64,000 nucleotides of DNA. Source: Odobenus rosmarus divergens (taxonomy: Eukaryota > Chordata > Mammalia > Carnivora > Odobenidae). The notes below the pieces were generated by a model that ran no database searches, had not been told where the DNA came from, and was given only the letters and a program-made list of their open reading frames with translations. Of this stretch, positions 46,742-58,124 are shown one piece after another. Location: the NCBI RefSeq assembly GCF_000321225.1, contig NW_004450464.1, forward strand, positions 628,026 to 692,025, given 5' to 3'. Numbering within the stretch: the stretch's first letter is position 1; each line of letters begins with the position of its first letter. Both the position numbers and the translations under genes were made by a program.

Positions 46742-49392
46742 TAATCTATACACTGACAAATTTTGACAAGCTTATTTTCTATTCTAATCTACACACCCCA
46801 AATTTGTCAGGACAGATTATTTTTCTCAATAGACATCAGCCTAAAAGTTTAAATGACTTCTCTTCATAATCACTGAATAAGTAAATTATGGAGCTCAGTC
46901 TCATACCAAGGTATTTTAAAAATCAAGTCTAGTCTTTTTTGTCTATAACCACTTTGTTGTTTTGAGCAGACAGAGGCAAAGAATCTGACTTTATTATTGC
47001 CTCCAGGAGACACTCACAATTCCTAATATTTGGTAAGAGGACTGCTCAAAATAAAAAAATATTATATGCTATAATAATGCAATGAAACTATATCATAAGT
47101 TAATTTTCCAAGTAATTATTTTACTTAAGTGTCAATATATGGACACATAAAATATGTGTATATGTACATACATTCCCATCCTCATACATACATATACAGT
47201 TTGATAAGGGATTTTAAAAATATGTATACTTACATCCTTTAATGGAATTATTGAGTACACTCTGTCCTTATGATGAACTAGGAGCATTGTTCTGATGATT
47301 ATTTACTGTGCCAAGCTGTGATTAAATGATGTGCCATGAAGCTATTAGTGAGGAGCGCTTCGCTCCCCACAGCAAATGTCCATAGACCGAATTACAGTTG
47401 TTGGCTTGATCTCTTCTCTTAGCCCTCTCAACACTCAATGTTGAATCTTCAAGCTTGGCTTCATCCTCCTACTCTTAGCTGCCTGGATTTGCCTGCCTCG
47501 CCCTCCCAGTGGTTTTCTGACAGCCTCTTAGCAGTGAACTAGGGAAAACCCAGATAACTAAACTTCTTTCATTTAACTTGATTTCATGTGTTGAGACCCT
47601 TTTTATCCTGGAGGTTTGGTCAAGGTCATGAGCTGTCATGAGACATGGTTTTATAAAATTCTTATTCAGGGCTGATTGCATTTATGAGGCATTATTATTA
47701 TGCTGTATCACACATAATTTGGGAAATATAACCAGTAGGAAAAGGGACAGAGGACAACACAGGACAAACTACCTTTTCTGTGCTAAATGGAATTGATTTT
47801 TCTCTGTCTTCCTCTGCGCAGAACTCATGCATTCTTCTGATTTGAGTAAAAATGAATAAAATACACATATTACCCCATTCCCTTTGATCAAATTGTGGAC
47901 ATGTTGCTGACAGGAAGACATAGGAGGGCATTCCATTCCAGCTTACCTTCTATTAGTATTTCTCAGAGAGGGGTGTTCGTAATATCCAAGGTCTCTCTCT
48001 TGGTCTGCAAGGTGATTCCTGTAGTATATTGTTCATTTTATGATCGAGTACCTTTTATTTTAGACATTAATAAATATTGAAATTATGGCAATTTGTCTTT
48101 GTGCTCTTCCCACGTTATATATACATGCCAGGTAGATGGTAAGCAATAATACATATTTATCATCTTAAAAATAAAACCTATGTGAGAAATAGTACACATT
48201 TCATTTTTAAATTTTTTTACTCTTCTGAAAATATTGTAATTATCCAAAGCATGCAAATGATTTTTCTCCTATCAAAATGTTTGACAAATACATTTCAACA
48301 ATATGTTATGGCTCAATATATGTCAAAGAAAACCCTCAATTCACTTATCACCATTCACTTCAACGAACATTAAAGGGGCTAAAACAGGAGGCATGTAGGC
48401 ACGTACCACTTGAGCATAGTTTAAGCTGAATTTCAGATTTGAAGGAGCTAAAACTCTTGAAAGAGATAAACATACTTGTTATGGAATGATTTGTTTCTGT
48501 TGCATCCAGATCTGCAGTTCCTCAGATTTGCAGCTCCTCTAAAGCAATGATGAATTTTGATACAGGTGCATGCCAATAGTGGGACGTTTGTAAGCCCTCT
48601 TGAGATAAGGTCCAGAAATCATAATTCCAAAGATGATAGTCGTCAGCCAACCCCTTTCTGCCTCTTGGGTGATCTCAGGTACTAGGCTGAGAGTACAGAC
48701 CTTAGAGGCTGTAGAAAATCAGCAGCAGCCCCTACCTGCAGAAACCCTGGGAGGGAGGAGACCACTGAGGGAAACATTTGCCCTAGGGCATGCATGGCCT
48801 ATTCCTGGGAATATGTCACAATTTTCCTTTGGTTTAAAGACACAGTCCCCTGCTGAGCCATGTAATAGCCTGAGACAAAAGGAAAGATCAATAATACCGA
48901 TCGCCTCTTTATTTAAAAGTTTTATAGTTCATCCCTTTTTACATTTTGCAGTAATTTATATATTTTTTTAAAATATTGCTTTTCTCACTGCTTGAGTTTT
49001 TTTGGTGCCCCTTAAGTTTTGCATCCGAGGCTGGTACCTCACCACATCTGTTAACTGAATACTCATGCAGCATCTCTTGGGCGAAGCCTAGAAATCCATA
49101 GTTTTACAACATAATGTTAGAGTGTGGTCGATGGACTCCTGCATCAGAGCTTACACAGTAGCTAGCACCCCATCTGCCTCCCCCTCGACCCGTCCTTAGG
49201 TTAATAAGAGGGCTCCTTCTACAGAGTCACCAAATCTCCTTTTGTACATCTTTGGAAGCTTAAATTAGTAAGTGTTGCGTAGATTTGTATTAAACATATA
49301 TTGACATTGTTATTTGTGGCTTTTCACCTGTTCCTATAGAAGCTAGACAAGTGGTATTCAAAACATGGTCCCAAAGAAGTCACGGAATCTTT
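46742..49392. other. Unique sequence, 2.65 kb
   Basis: No gene recognised. An ATG-led 112-codon frame at 48633-48971 (plus) has no domain and ends in AT-rich sequence. Confidence 0.5.
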
Positions 49393-49442
49393 GGGGGGGG
49401 GGGTGTGTGTGTGTGCATGTGTGTGCGTGTGTGTGTGTGTGT
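49393..49442 (+). repeat. G11 run followed by (GT)n microsatellite
   Basis: G11 at 49393-49403, then GT units with GCATGT and GTGCGT interruptions. Confidence 0.95.
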
Positions 49443-50000
49443 ATTTTCAATCTCTTTGCTAAGACTTTCAAAGTACCGTTCCTTTTGGTTTGAGATACCT
49501 ATAAATGTGAAGAAGCCATGGGTGAAGTGCAAAGAAATATTACACTTTGCTATTAGCATAATGTAGGCATCAATTATATACAAAGTACGGTGTTTGAAAA
49601 CACTTCACTGGCTAGTTTGTTTTTTCATTAAAAAATATTTATTAAATATTTATTGAACAGCCATTCTTGGGTGAGATTACAAATGAAGACAAAATCTATT
49701 AGGAAATAAACAATTTAAGCTGAGGTCTAGTATGTGTTGCTTGAAAAATAAACCCAGAGGAACCATAAAATATTTATTAGTTCAAAACCAAGTTAGTCTA
49801 AAATGTCTAAGGTTTCATGGGATTTCATTAATGCACGGAAAATTTGGTTGTAAATCCATTCTTTCCAATTTATAACTACAGGTAACATGATGAGTCTCAA
49901 AACTTACAAAACCAATGCAAAACCGAAAAAGTTTCATATCATGAACTTTAAAAGTCATTTTTGCACAGCACAGCAGATTGGAGCAAATCGTAAAGAAGAT
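49443..50000. other. Unique AT-rich sequence
   Basis: No gene or repeat recognised. Confidence 0.5.
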
Positions 50001-50067
50001 TTTTTTTTTAATAATTTTTTTATTATTCTGTTAACCACCATACATTACATCATTAGTTTTTGATGCT
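50001..50067 (-). mobile_element. Extreme 5'-truncated L1 (3' tip only, ~65 bp)
   Basis: Poly-T followed by 'attattctgttaaccaccatacattacatcattagtttttgatg', the reverse complement of the same L1 3' tip seen at 52369, 62100 and 63800. Confidence 0.85.
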
Positions 50068-50308
50068 AGATTTTTGATTAAAAGGGGGTAAGCTTAACAA
50101 AATATGAAATACAGAGGAAGACAATTAAACATCAGCGCTTTTCTCTCTTCTACATTTTTACATCAAAAATGGAATATCAGGACTTGAGTGTCGGTTGAAC
50201 CAGGAATTCTCGTGTTCGCATTGTCCTGGAGGAGCACTGTTTCCGAAGACTTTGGGAAACCTTACAGTCACCCAGATCTCTGGACAACCTTCAGGAAGCT
50301 ATGAGCTG

Positions 50309-50515
50309 GGGCGCGTGGGTGGCTCAGTCGTTAAGCCTCTGCCTTCGGCTCAGGTCATGATCCCAGAGTCCTGGAATCGAGCCCCACATCGGGCTCCCTG
50401 CTTGGCAGGAAGCCTGCTTCTCCCTCTCCCACTCCCCCTGCTTGTGTTCCCTCTCTTGTTGTGTCTCTCTCTGTCAAAAAATAAGTAAAATCTTTAAAAA
50501 AAAAAAAAAAAGAAA
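50309..50515 (+). mobile_element. SINEC, full length with TSD
   Basis: GGGCGCGTGGGTGGCTCAG head, A box, B-box-like GGAATCGAGCCCC, CT-rich body, A16 tail. TSD GAAGCTATGAGCTG (50295-50308) and GAAAGCTATGAGCTG (50516-50530). Confidence 0.95.
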
Positions 50516-50530
50516 GAAAGCTATGAGCTG

Positions 50531-52368
50531 AAGAAATATCCTGACAGCAGCAATTCATTCTTTAACAAAACCCTGAATATTAAGTCACCTGCTCCTCTTC
50601 CTCTTCCCTCTCATCTACCTGGGAAAGCAGCACATGATAAAGGCACAGGCAGGAGAAGGGGACTGAAAATGAAAATCCGGGTGGATTCATTTCACCCAGA
50701 GCAAATGTTGGTTGAGTCCCTCCTACGTTCTGAGAACTGGGCTGACAATCCAATCAGATCCAGAGGTTGAACTCTCCAAAATGTCAAGGCCCTTCTTTTA
50801 TGAACCTGGCCTCGTCAACACCAGAATAACCAACTCTTGGGGTCAGGTGGGTTGGATTCAGGACAGAGGGCAGAGGGCATCTTTTCTTCTCTGTAATTAA
50901 AAGTATACACTCCCTGGTGTCAAAGCAAGATGAAAACCTATGAAATTGGCAGAACCAAACTCTCCACATCATTAACTTTCACCTGAATGACTTACTAATA
51001 CCCATGCATTAATTTGTATGGTATCTGTTAGAGATTTGCAACACATTCCTTTCTCAGAAATATGAAGTCCTCTCGTTTCTCTTCATCAAGATCAATCATG
51101 TTGTTTTTCCTTTACTCCAACTGCTGTCTATTCCCATTCTACACGCTGTAATAGGAAGGCCATATCTACTCCACAGTTCTCTATAACCATTGGCAGATCC
51201 TGCTCCCTCAAAAATATCTCCAGCAAGAAATTTACTCCTAAATTCTAGGATTTTATTTACATTAATGTCTAATCTTGACCTGGAAACCAGAGCCATCCCT
51301 CAAATCTAAAATTGAATTATTTTTTTCTTCAACTAAATTCTTTATGTTTCTTACCAGTCAATGACATACATTTCTGGCCAGTCTCCCAAGCATCAGGCAT
51401 TCTTCGGTCTCCAAAAAACCATAAAATGGAAACACAGTTGACACCCACAAAAATGGGTTAAGAACCAGGTATAGATAAACACACTGGTGTCATTCTTTAC
51501 TCAATTTTATTCCTTGACTTCAGAGCAATTACTTACCATACAGCTTAATTAGAAAAACAATTTTAAAAACTTAATTACATGAGTGTTTATGTATGATTTG
51601 TAATTTTGTTGACTCTCTTTAATACTATATTTATTGAATTTTTTTTCTAAAAATGCACCAAAAATACAAATATGCCTTAGAAATGATTAACCATTTTTAC
51701 GTAAAGAATAATACTTTCACTAATATTGTCATTTATACTTTCCATTTTCAGAGCAGCCTGCATTCTCAAGATCCTTGCCAAGTAACTGATTACAGTTTTT
51801 ATTGCTTTTAACTAATTTAGGCTTCTATTAGGAGGTCTATTTGAGACTAGTTAATTGGTCAGCATGGGACTAATAGAGTTTAGCTGTTTTGTCAATTCTG
51901 CAACTTGCCATGTAGTTTCCTATCTTTATTTAACTAATTCTCTGTAATCATTTTGTTCCACTTCTAATAACATCAGATGGGAAACTGTACGAAGTGTGTA
52001 TCTAGAGTGTGGAGCTAATGTATTGTCTTTAGCATCTGATTCTCACTAATGATTAACACAACACAATTTCTTAAGCACCTTAGTAATACCCTCTGGGCAA
52101 AACAACAGTTTTATTTCAGTGAGGAAGGTTGAAGGAACCTCCTCTTTCCTCGTCTTGGATTCATTGCTACCAAAAGAGACTAACTACAAAATAAAACTTC
52201 ACCAATAGAGCCTAAAGAGCCTTAGCTTTCCCACCCAAGAGAAGTGTGCATAAATACTAGACACAGGTGTCTTAATAAAATACATTTTCCCCTACAAGGA
52301 TACTATATTCTAGGGATAGATTTTTATCTGAAAGCTGTCTTCTCCTCCTAAAAAAAGAGTGGCTTTAA
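50531..52368. other. Unique sequence
   Basis: No gene or repeat recognised. Confidence 0.5.
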
Positions 52369-52529
52369 GGGGGGTGGGGGGATGGGTTAGCCTGGTGATG
52401 GGTATTAAAGAGGGCATGTTCTGCGTGGAGCACTGGGTGTTATGCACAAACAATGAATCATGGAACACTACATCAAAAACTAATGATGTAATGTATGGTG
52501 ATTAACATAACATAATAATAAAAAAAAGA
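52369..52529 (+). mobile_element. 5'-truncated young-type L1 (3' end only)
   Basis: It starts in the G-rich stretch GGGGGGTGGGGGGATGGG and runs through 'cctggtgatgggtattaaagagg', 'gagcactgggtgttatgc' and 'acactacatcaaaaactaatgatg' to 'ataacataataataaaa'. This is the same 3'UTR as the full-length L1 at 56296. Confidence 0.92.
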
Positions 52530-54931
52530 TAAATTCTCATCTCCTATACTTTACCAACTTCACCACCATAACACAGAGATAAGAAATGAAATAAAATGAA
52601 AATATGGAAAGCAGACAGAGCAAAGAACCTCAAGGAGACACTGTGTATTGGACAAAAGCAAATCTCCCCAGAAACACTGTTAATAAAGACTTTGTACTTT
52701 CAGGAATACTTGGAGCAAATTTACTGAGTAATACACTGCTATCAGAAATGAAAGCTAAAATAAGGAAGCCATCATTTAAATGCGTGGTGTTGAATGTGAG
52801 CAGAAAAGGGAAGGAAATATATAAACAAATGGATGATATAAAATCAGTACTGCTAAAGAAGATTTAGACAGACACTAATCAACATAAAATTTTCCTTAGA
52901 CACACATAGCTAAAAGTTTCATTTTTCTTATTGAAGAAAAATTGGGAGAATTACAGAATGGGGAAGAACTAGAGTGTGGGTCATTCTTTCTCAAATATTT
53001 TTATGTTCTCCTTATAAATTCAACATTCTAGTGCCCCAAAGTGGGAAAAACAGGTAAATGATGCATGCTTGTTGAATGCTGGCTCCCCTAAAATATCACT
53101 CAAACAACCTGTTAGACAAAGTTAAGTGCATTAACAGCAAGAGTGGGCACTATAATTTGAAAATCTTAGCCTTTCAGAAAGAGAAAAGCGAAGCCAGGAC
53201 GTTCATAAGGTTTTAGAATCTGGTTTAAGGCAGGTCTTTCAGGATGTGTAGTAGGCAGAGGGTGAGGTGGGGGTGGGCTTGATGAGAATGTGGTAAGGGT
53301 CATAATATCCTAGTTTAGTATTGGTGGACATGGCAAGGCTTGGTTTCAAAGTTTGGGAAATAAGCAATCTGTTGATGTTATGGTTCTAAGAGTTTAGCAG
53401 TCTGATGTTCATCTAAATGATAGTCTTCCTAAAAATGGAGTTACTTGCAATCTTTATCTTCCTGAATTGGAGTTTCCTAGAAAAATAAAATCATGTTGAT
53501 GAAATCAGTGAAATAGTAAAAACAGACTGATTTAATATAGAAAGTAATCTATGTAGATATAGTTGGTTTTGGCTTTAAAGCTACATAAAAGAGCTGTGGT
53601 GTATAGTTCAACATCTACTGGTTTACATTCAAGGTGCTCAGTTAGGGACTGTCTGACTGTCTCTCTCTCTCTCTCATATCTAGAGATTGAGAGGAGACTC
53701 CAAGAAAGACAGGCACTTGAGAGAGTCATAACACTGATTTTGCACATAACACATGCAATGAAGTAATGAAAATTCTGGCAAGGTAGCAGTACAAATAAAA
53801 GTGCAAATTTCAAAAATATTAGGATATGATAAAGGAACAGAGAATAGTCTATTGTCCTAAATGATTGCAATTAACATTGGTAGAGCTCTTTTTCATTTCA
53901 TAGGAGCAAAGTACATGTAGTAGAAACTATCAAGTGTAATAAGAAATATAACTTAAATGCCGGATCTGCAGGTTTTTGCATAATATACTATTTCACCTAT
54001 GTAAGAAAACTGGTTAATGATCTCTTGTGAAATTTCTTTCTCTTATAATATGGAATTTGGCCTTCCTTTTCTCTTCTAAAAATATAACCAACTGAGATGC
54101 AAGGAAACATTCTGTCTGATATTTTATGATAGCTATCTGACTCACCTCATAAAAGTTCAAAAAAATTCTTTTATCTCACTTTCCATTAAATATCTAATTT
54201 CCCCATAGAAATTTTAAATTGACTTCTTTCAGTGTATAATATGTCCCATTCTCTGAGTATCCAGTTATGTGATCAAGTGAGGGAGCTGCTGATCAACATG
54301 GAAGATAAAGAGTGTGTCGAAGTATGTGGATCACAGTATATGGTACCTGATAGACATTCAGATTGTTTTTCCAAAAACTCTGGTTTCATAGTTTCATACC
54401 AGTAAGAATAGAGGTCTAAAGACACATTGTTTCTGCAAAATGGAAACATTTTCTCTCACACCTTTATTAGCAAGATTCTATCATCTCTGTTTCCTTCTCT
54501 CATCTCAAATTGAGAACTTTGAGAACTCTGAGGGAAAATTTTGGATTGCCTTATGTAGGTATTTTTGTGCAGTTCGTTTAGAAAGGAAGTGATGGAGGAC
54601 AACACACGCCCATCAGCAAATTTGGAAACTGGAGTAGACCCAAAGGGATATTAAGTGCACTTTTCAGAAGCCACAGCACTGGTGTGAATTATAAATCAAA
54701 GTTTATTTCAAACTTGTTACAAACAAGAATGGAACCTTATAATGTGTGTTATAAATTCATGAAAATAAGCACCATGCTATTGGCTCTCTCTGAAAAAGCA
54801 GTGAAGTACAAAGAGGTCCCAACAAGAAAAGATGAAGTCCAGTTACTTACTTCTCCATTTAAATGTGTGATTTATAAATATTAAATAAGAAAATGAAGAA
54901 TAAAAAATCTCCAGGATATGAAAAAATTTAC
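52530..54931. other. Unique AT-rich sequence, 2.4 kb
   Basis: No gene recognised. (CT)n-like run at 53660-53676. Confidence 0.5.
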
Positions 54932-54947
54932 AGAAATTAAATTTACT

Positions 54948-55126
54948 GGGCGCCTGGGTGGCTCAGTTGTTAAGCATCTGCCTTCGGCTCAGGTCATGAT
55001 CCCAGCGTCCTGGGATCAAGTCCCACATCGGGCTCCCTGCTCCGCAGGAAGTCTGCTTCTCCCTCTCCCTCTGCGCTCACTGTGTCTCTCTGTCAAATAA
55101 ATAAATAAAATCTTAAAAAAAAAAAA
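54948..55126 (+). mobile_element. SINEC with TSD, shortened CT body
   Basis: GGGCGCCTGGGTGGCTCAG head, A and B boxes present, body ends 'tctgcgctcactgtgtctctctg', (AAAT)n/A13 tail. The TSD AGAAATTAAATTTACT is at 54932-54947 and 55127-55142, identical. Confidence 0.97.
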
Positions 55127-55142
55127 AGAAATTAAATTTACT

Positions 55143-56281
55143 TATTCACATTGAAACCACAATGCAGTAAACATAAAATTAAAGCATTAAGTTATCACTT
55201 TGAAGAAAATTTGTTAACAGATAATCCATTGCCAGGAGATATGAAATAATATAATAAAATTGAAAGAGGGAATGATAAAATGGAAAACAAGGAAAGTGGC
55301 TGTTAAAAGAAATAAAGTGCAAAGTCAGAATCAGAATTTAGTGTGCAATAAGAAAAAAGAAAATCAGGAAAAGATTAATAACAAAAGAGCGATATTATGC
55401 CATAAACCAGAACAACCCAAATCTAATAATGTTTAAAAGGGTCAAAAAGAAGCAAACATATTAAAAGTGAAGCATATTTAAAATACAAAATAAAATATAT
55501 TGTATGTTAAACATGTCAGTTAAAAAAAAAAGCACAGTCCCCTAGTACACATGGTCAAAGCCTTACATAGCCTCCATCAAGTCATAAATTTTGTTTTTGT
55601 TCTGTTCCCTGTAGTTTCTACAGCACCTAGAATAGTTCCTAGCACCCTACAGACAAAAAATAAATAAATAAATACTTATATTAAAAAAAATGCAGTCAGT
55701 AGAAAGGATTGGGTCAAAACACAACTGAGCATATGCATCTCTTTTGTCTTCTGCCTAAACTCAGTTGAAATGACAGAAAAAAAATTAACATATAATGATA
55801 CTGGATAGCAAATATAGTGCCAAAAATTTCTAAGAAAAATATGGAGCAATTCTTAGAGAAAGCAGACAAGACAGAATTGAGAAATAGGCAAGACTCAGAG
55901 AATTCTCATCCAGGCATAGTGCTATAGAAGAATACCATGGTATGTTCTAACATCATAATCAGAAAAGTCCTTCAGGATACCAGTCATTCAGAATTAATTG
56001 AGAAAATATCTTTAAGGAAGCTGGGAAAGAATATCTCTCTTCTCTTCCTGTTCTGCTAAACTGAGTACAGCCATCAGGCTGGCTCACAAGCCAGTACTGG
56101 CACTGGAACCTAAAACACAGGGCCATGTAGCAGGACATCAAAGGGGAAAGAACCTTCTTCCAGACAACTATGGGCTTACCATTTTAGACAGTATATTTCA
56201 CTCCTCTCCCCTCATCACCAATTTTATGTATTAAAAACTTACAAATACCAATAGGTTAATTGGTTTATCAAATAATAATAA
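55143..56281. other. Unique AT-rich sequence with a possible L2 trace
   Basis: At 55590-55650 'ctgttccctgtagtttctacagcacctagaatagttcctagc' resembles the 3' tip of L2. Otherwise nothing recognised. Confidence 0.45.
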
Positions 56282-56295
56282 GAAACATGAAACAC

Positions 56296-57158
56296 AATGA
56301 GGAGAAAAAAGATGGCAGAGGAGTAGGGGACCCTAATCCAACTGGTCCCCTGAATTGAGCTGGATATCTACCAGACCACTCTGAACACTCATGAAATTGG
56401 CCTGAGGTGTAAGAAGATAGATCTTGATCTCTACAAACAGAATATCGCAGGTGGTTGGTTTTAAGGTATGAAGCAGAGAGCTGTGATTCCGTGGGCAGAT
56501 ATCGAAGGATAAACAGCAGCAGGAGGGAGCCTGTCCATGGGGATCCTACACCACCTGTGAGCGATAACCTCCCGCGCTGGGGACGGGGCACAGACTCGCA
56601 GACCGGTAGCAGTGGGGAAAGGGCTTTTGGGCTCCAGGTTTCCGGACTGAAACCTGGAGCAGCGGGGCTGCACATGTGAACTGAGGGCAGCTGGTGGTTT
56701 TAGAAGCACAAAGGGCAGAGACATGCTCTGACCTGCAGGCGAGGACTGGGAGTGCTGCTGAGGGGCGCACCACCCAAGACGCAGCAGTTTATAGCAGGAC
56801 AGACAGAAACAGAGATAGTGTGGCCTGGAGAGCTCAATGAAGAACAGACTGTGATCTCTCTGTTCTGAGGCAGAGGGTTGGAAACAGTCTCTTCTGCTCT
56901 GACTCTCGGAAGAGACATGGAAACCCACCAGGGAAAGTCGCCAGAAAACAAAAGCCCCCAAAAACCGGTTTTCACTGAGCTCATCCCCCACCCACAGGGG
57001 GCAGGGCAACTCTGCCCAAACAGGGTTGCCTGAGTAACAGCACAGCAGACCTATCCCACCAAAGACAGGCTGGGAGAACAAGAGGCCAGCAACCCTAAGG
57101 TCCCTATAAAACAGATGTATCTTGCTTGAGTTGTGGTCCTCAACCACCCCTCAACAGA
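56296..57158 (+). promoter_or_regulatory. L1 5'UTR / internal promoter region
   Basis: 863 bp from the TSD to the ORF1 ATG, clearly GC-richer than the flanks. Close to its start is AAGATGGC (56309-56316), the core of a YY1 site. In human L1 a YY1 site at the same place directs accurate initiation, and by position this one plausibly does likewise. A long open frame runs antisense through the region (56461-57147). Confidence 0.8.
56461..57147 (-). other. 228-codon open frame antisense to the L1 5'UTR
   Basis: Uninterrupted on the minus strand from just upstream of ORF1 back to 56461. It is the longest open frame in the window. The first codon is GTG. The first in-frame ATG comes about 140 codons in and leaves roughly 88 codons. 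Composition (Ser/Pro/Leu/Cys-rich) is typical of translating GC-rich non-coding DNA. Primate L1 has an antisense ORF0 in its 5'UTR. Whether this is analogous or chance cannot be told from one copy. Confidence 0.3.
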
Positions 57159-58074
57159 ATGACTAGGAGGAGGAACACCCAAAATAGGAAAGACTCAGAG
57201 ACTGTGACTTCTGCCACAGATTTACAAATGGATTCAGATATAACCAAGATGTTGGAAATGGAATTCAGGGTAGCAGTTGTGAAGACAATGGCTAGAATGG
57301 AGAAATCGATTAATGGCAACATAGAGTCCCTAAGGGCAGAAATGAAAGCTGAACTGGCAGAACTTAAAAATGCTATCAATGAGATCCAATCTAATCTAGA
57401 TAATCTAACAGCTAGGGTAAACAAGGCAGAAGAATGAATCAGTGATCTAGAAGACCAACTGATAGAAAAGGAGGAAAAAGAGGAGGCCAGGAAAAACAAC
57501 TCAAAATCCATGAAAACAGAATCAGAGAAATAATTGACACCATGAAGCGTTCCAATGTCAGAATTATTGGGATCCCTGAGGGGGTGGAGAGAGGCAGAGG
57601 ACTAGAAGATATATATGAGCAAATTGTAGCTGAGAACTTCCCTAATCTGGGGAATGAAACAAACATTCGTGTCCTAGAGGCAGAGAGGACCCCTCCCAAG
57701 ATCAAGGAAAACAGGCCAACATCCCAGCATGTAATAGTAAAACTCGCAAATCTTAGAAGCAAGGAAACCATCTTAAGGGCAGTTAGGGGAAGAGATTCCT
57801 TACATACAGAGGGAGGAATATCAGAATAACGTCAGACCTATCCACAGAGACCTGACAAGCCAGAAAGGTCTGGCAAGACATATTCAGGGTACTAAACGAG
57901 AAGAACATGCAGCCAAGAATACTTTATCCGGCAAGGCTGTCATTTAGAATGGATGGAGAGATACAGAGCTTCCAAGACAAGCAGAAACTGAAAGAATATG
58001 TGACCGCTAAGCCAGCCCTGCAAGAAATATTAAAGGGGTTCTATAAAAGGAGAAAGACGCCAAGAGTGATATAA
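57159..58074 (+). pseudogene. L1 ORF1 (RNA-binding chaperone), degenerate
   Basis: ATG at 57159 begins MTRRRNTQNRK. ORF1p is the trimeric, nucleic-acid-binding protein that coats L1 RNA. A coiled-coil-like region (ESLRAEMKAELAELKNAINE) lies at about residues 55-80. The frame stops at a TGA at 57435-57437 where the family has an Arg codon (CGA to TGA), then shifts. The RRM-like part is readable at 57542-57829 (RSNVRIIGIPEGVERGRG) and after another shift near 57810 the C-terminal domain is readable (QPRILYP-like, FRMDGEIQSFQDKQ). It ends at about 58072-58074. At least one stop and two frameshifts. Confidence 0.93.
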
Positions 58075-58124
58075 AACAGAAATTTACAGAGACCATCTAT
58101 TGAAACAAGGACTTCACAGGCAAC

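Noticed and set aside
48633..48971. ATG-led 112-codon open frame
   Set aside because: Product unrecognised and the end runs into AT-rich sequence with a hydrophobic tail. Frames of this length are expected by chance in 64 kb.
56461..57147. 228-residue protein-coding gene on the minus strand
   Set aside because: It begins at GTG, lies wholly within the L1 5'UTR, and only about 88 codons follow an ATG. Kept as a finding, not called a gene.
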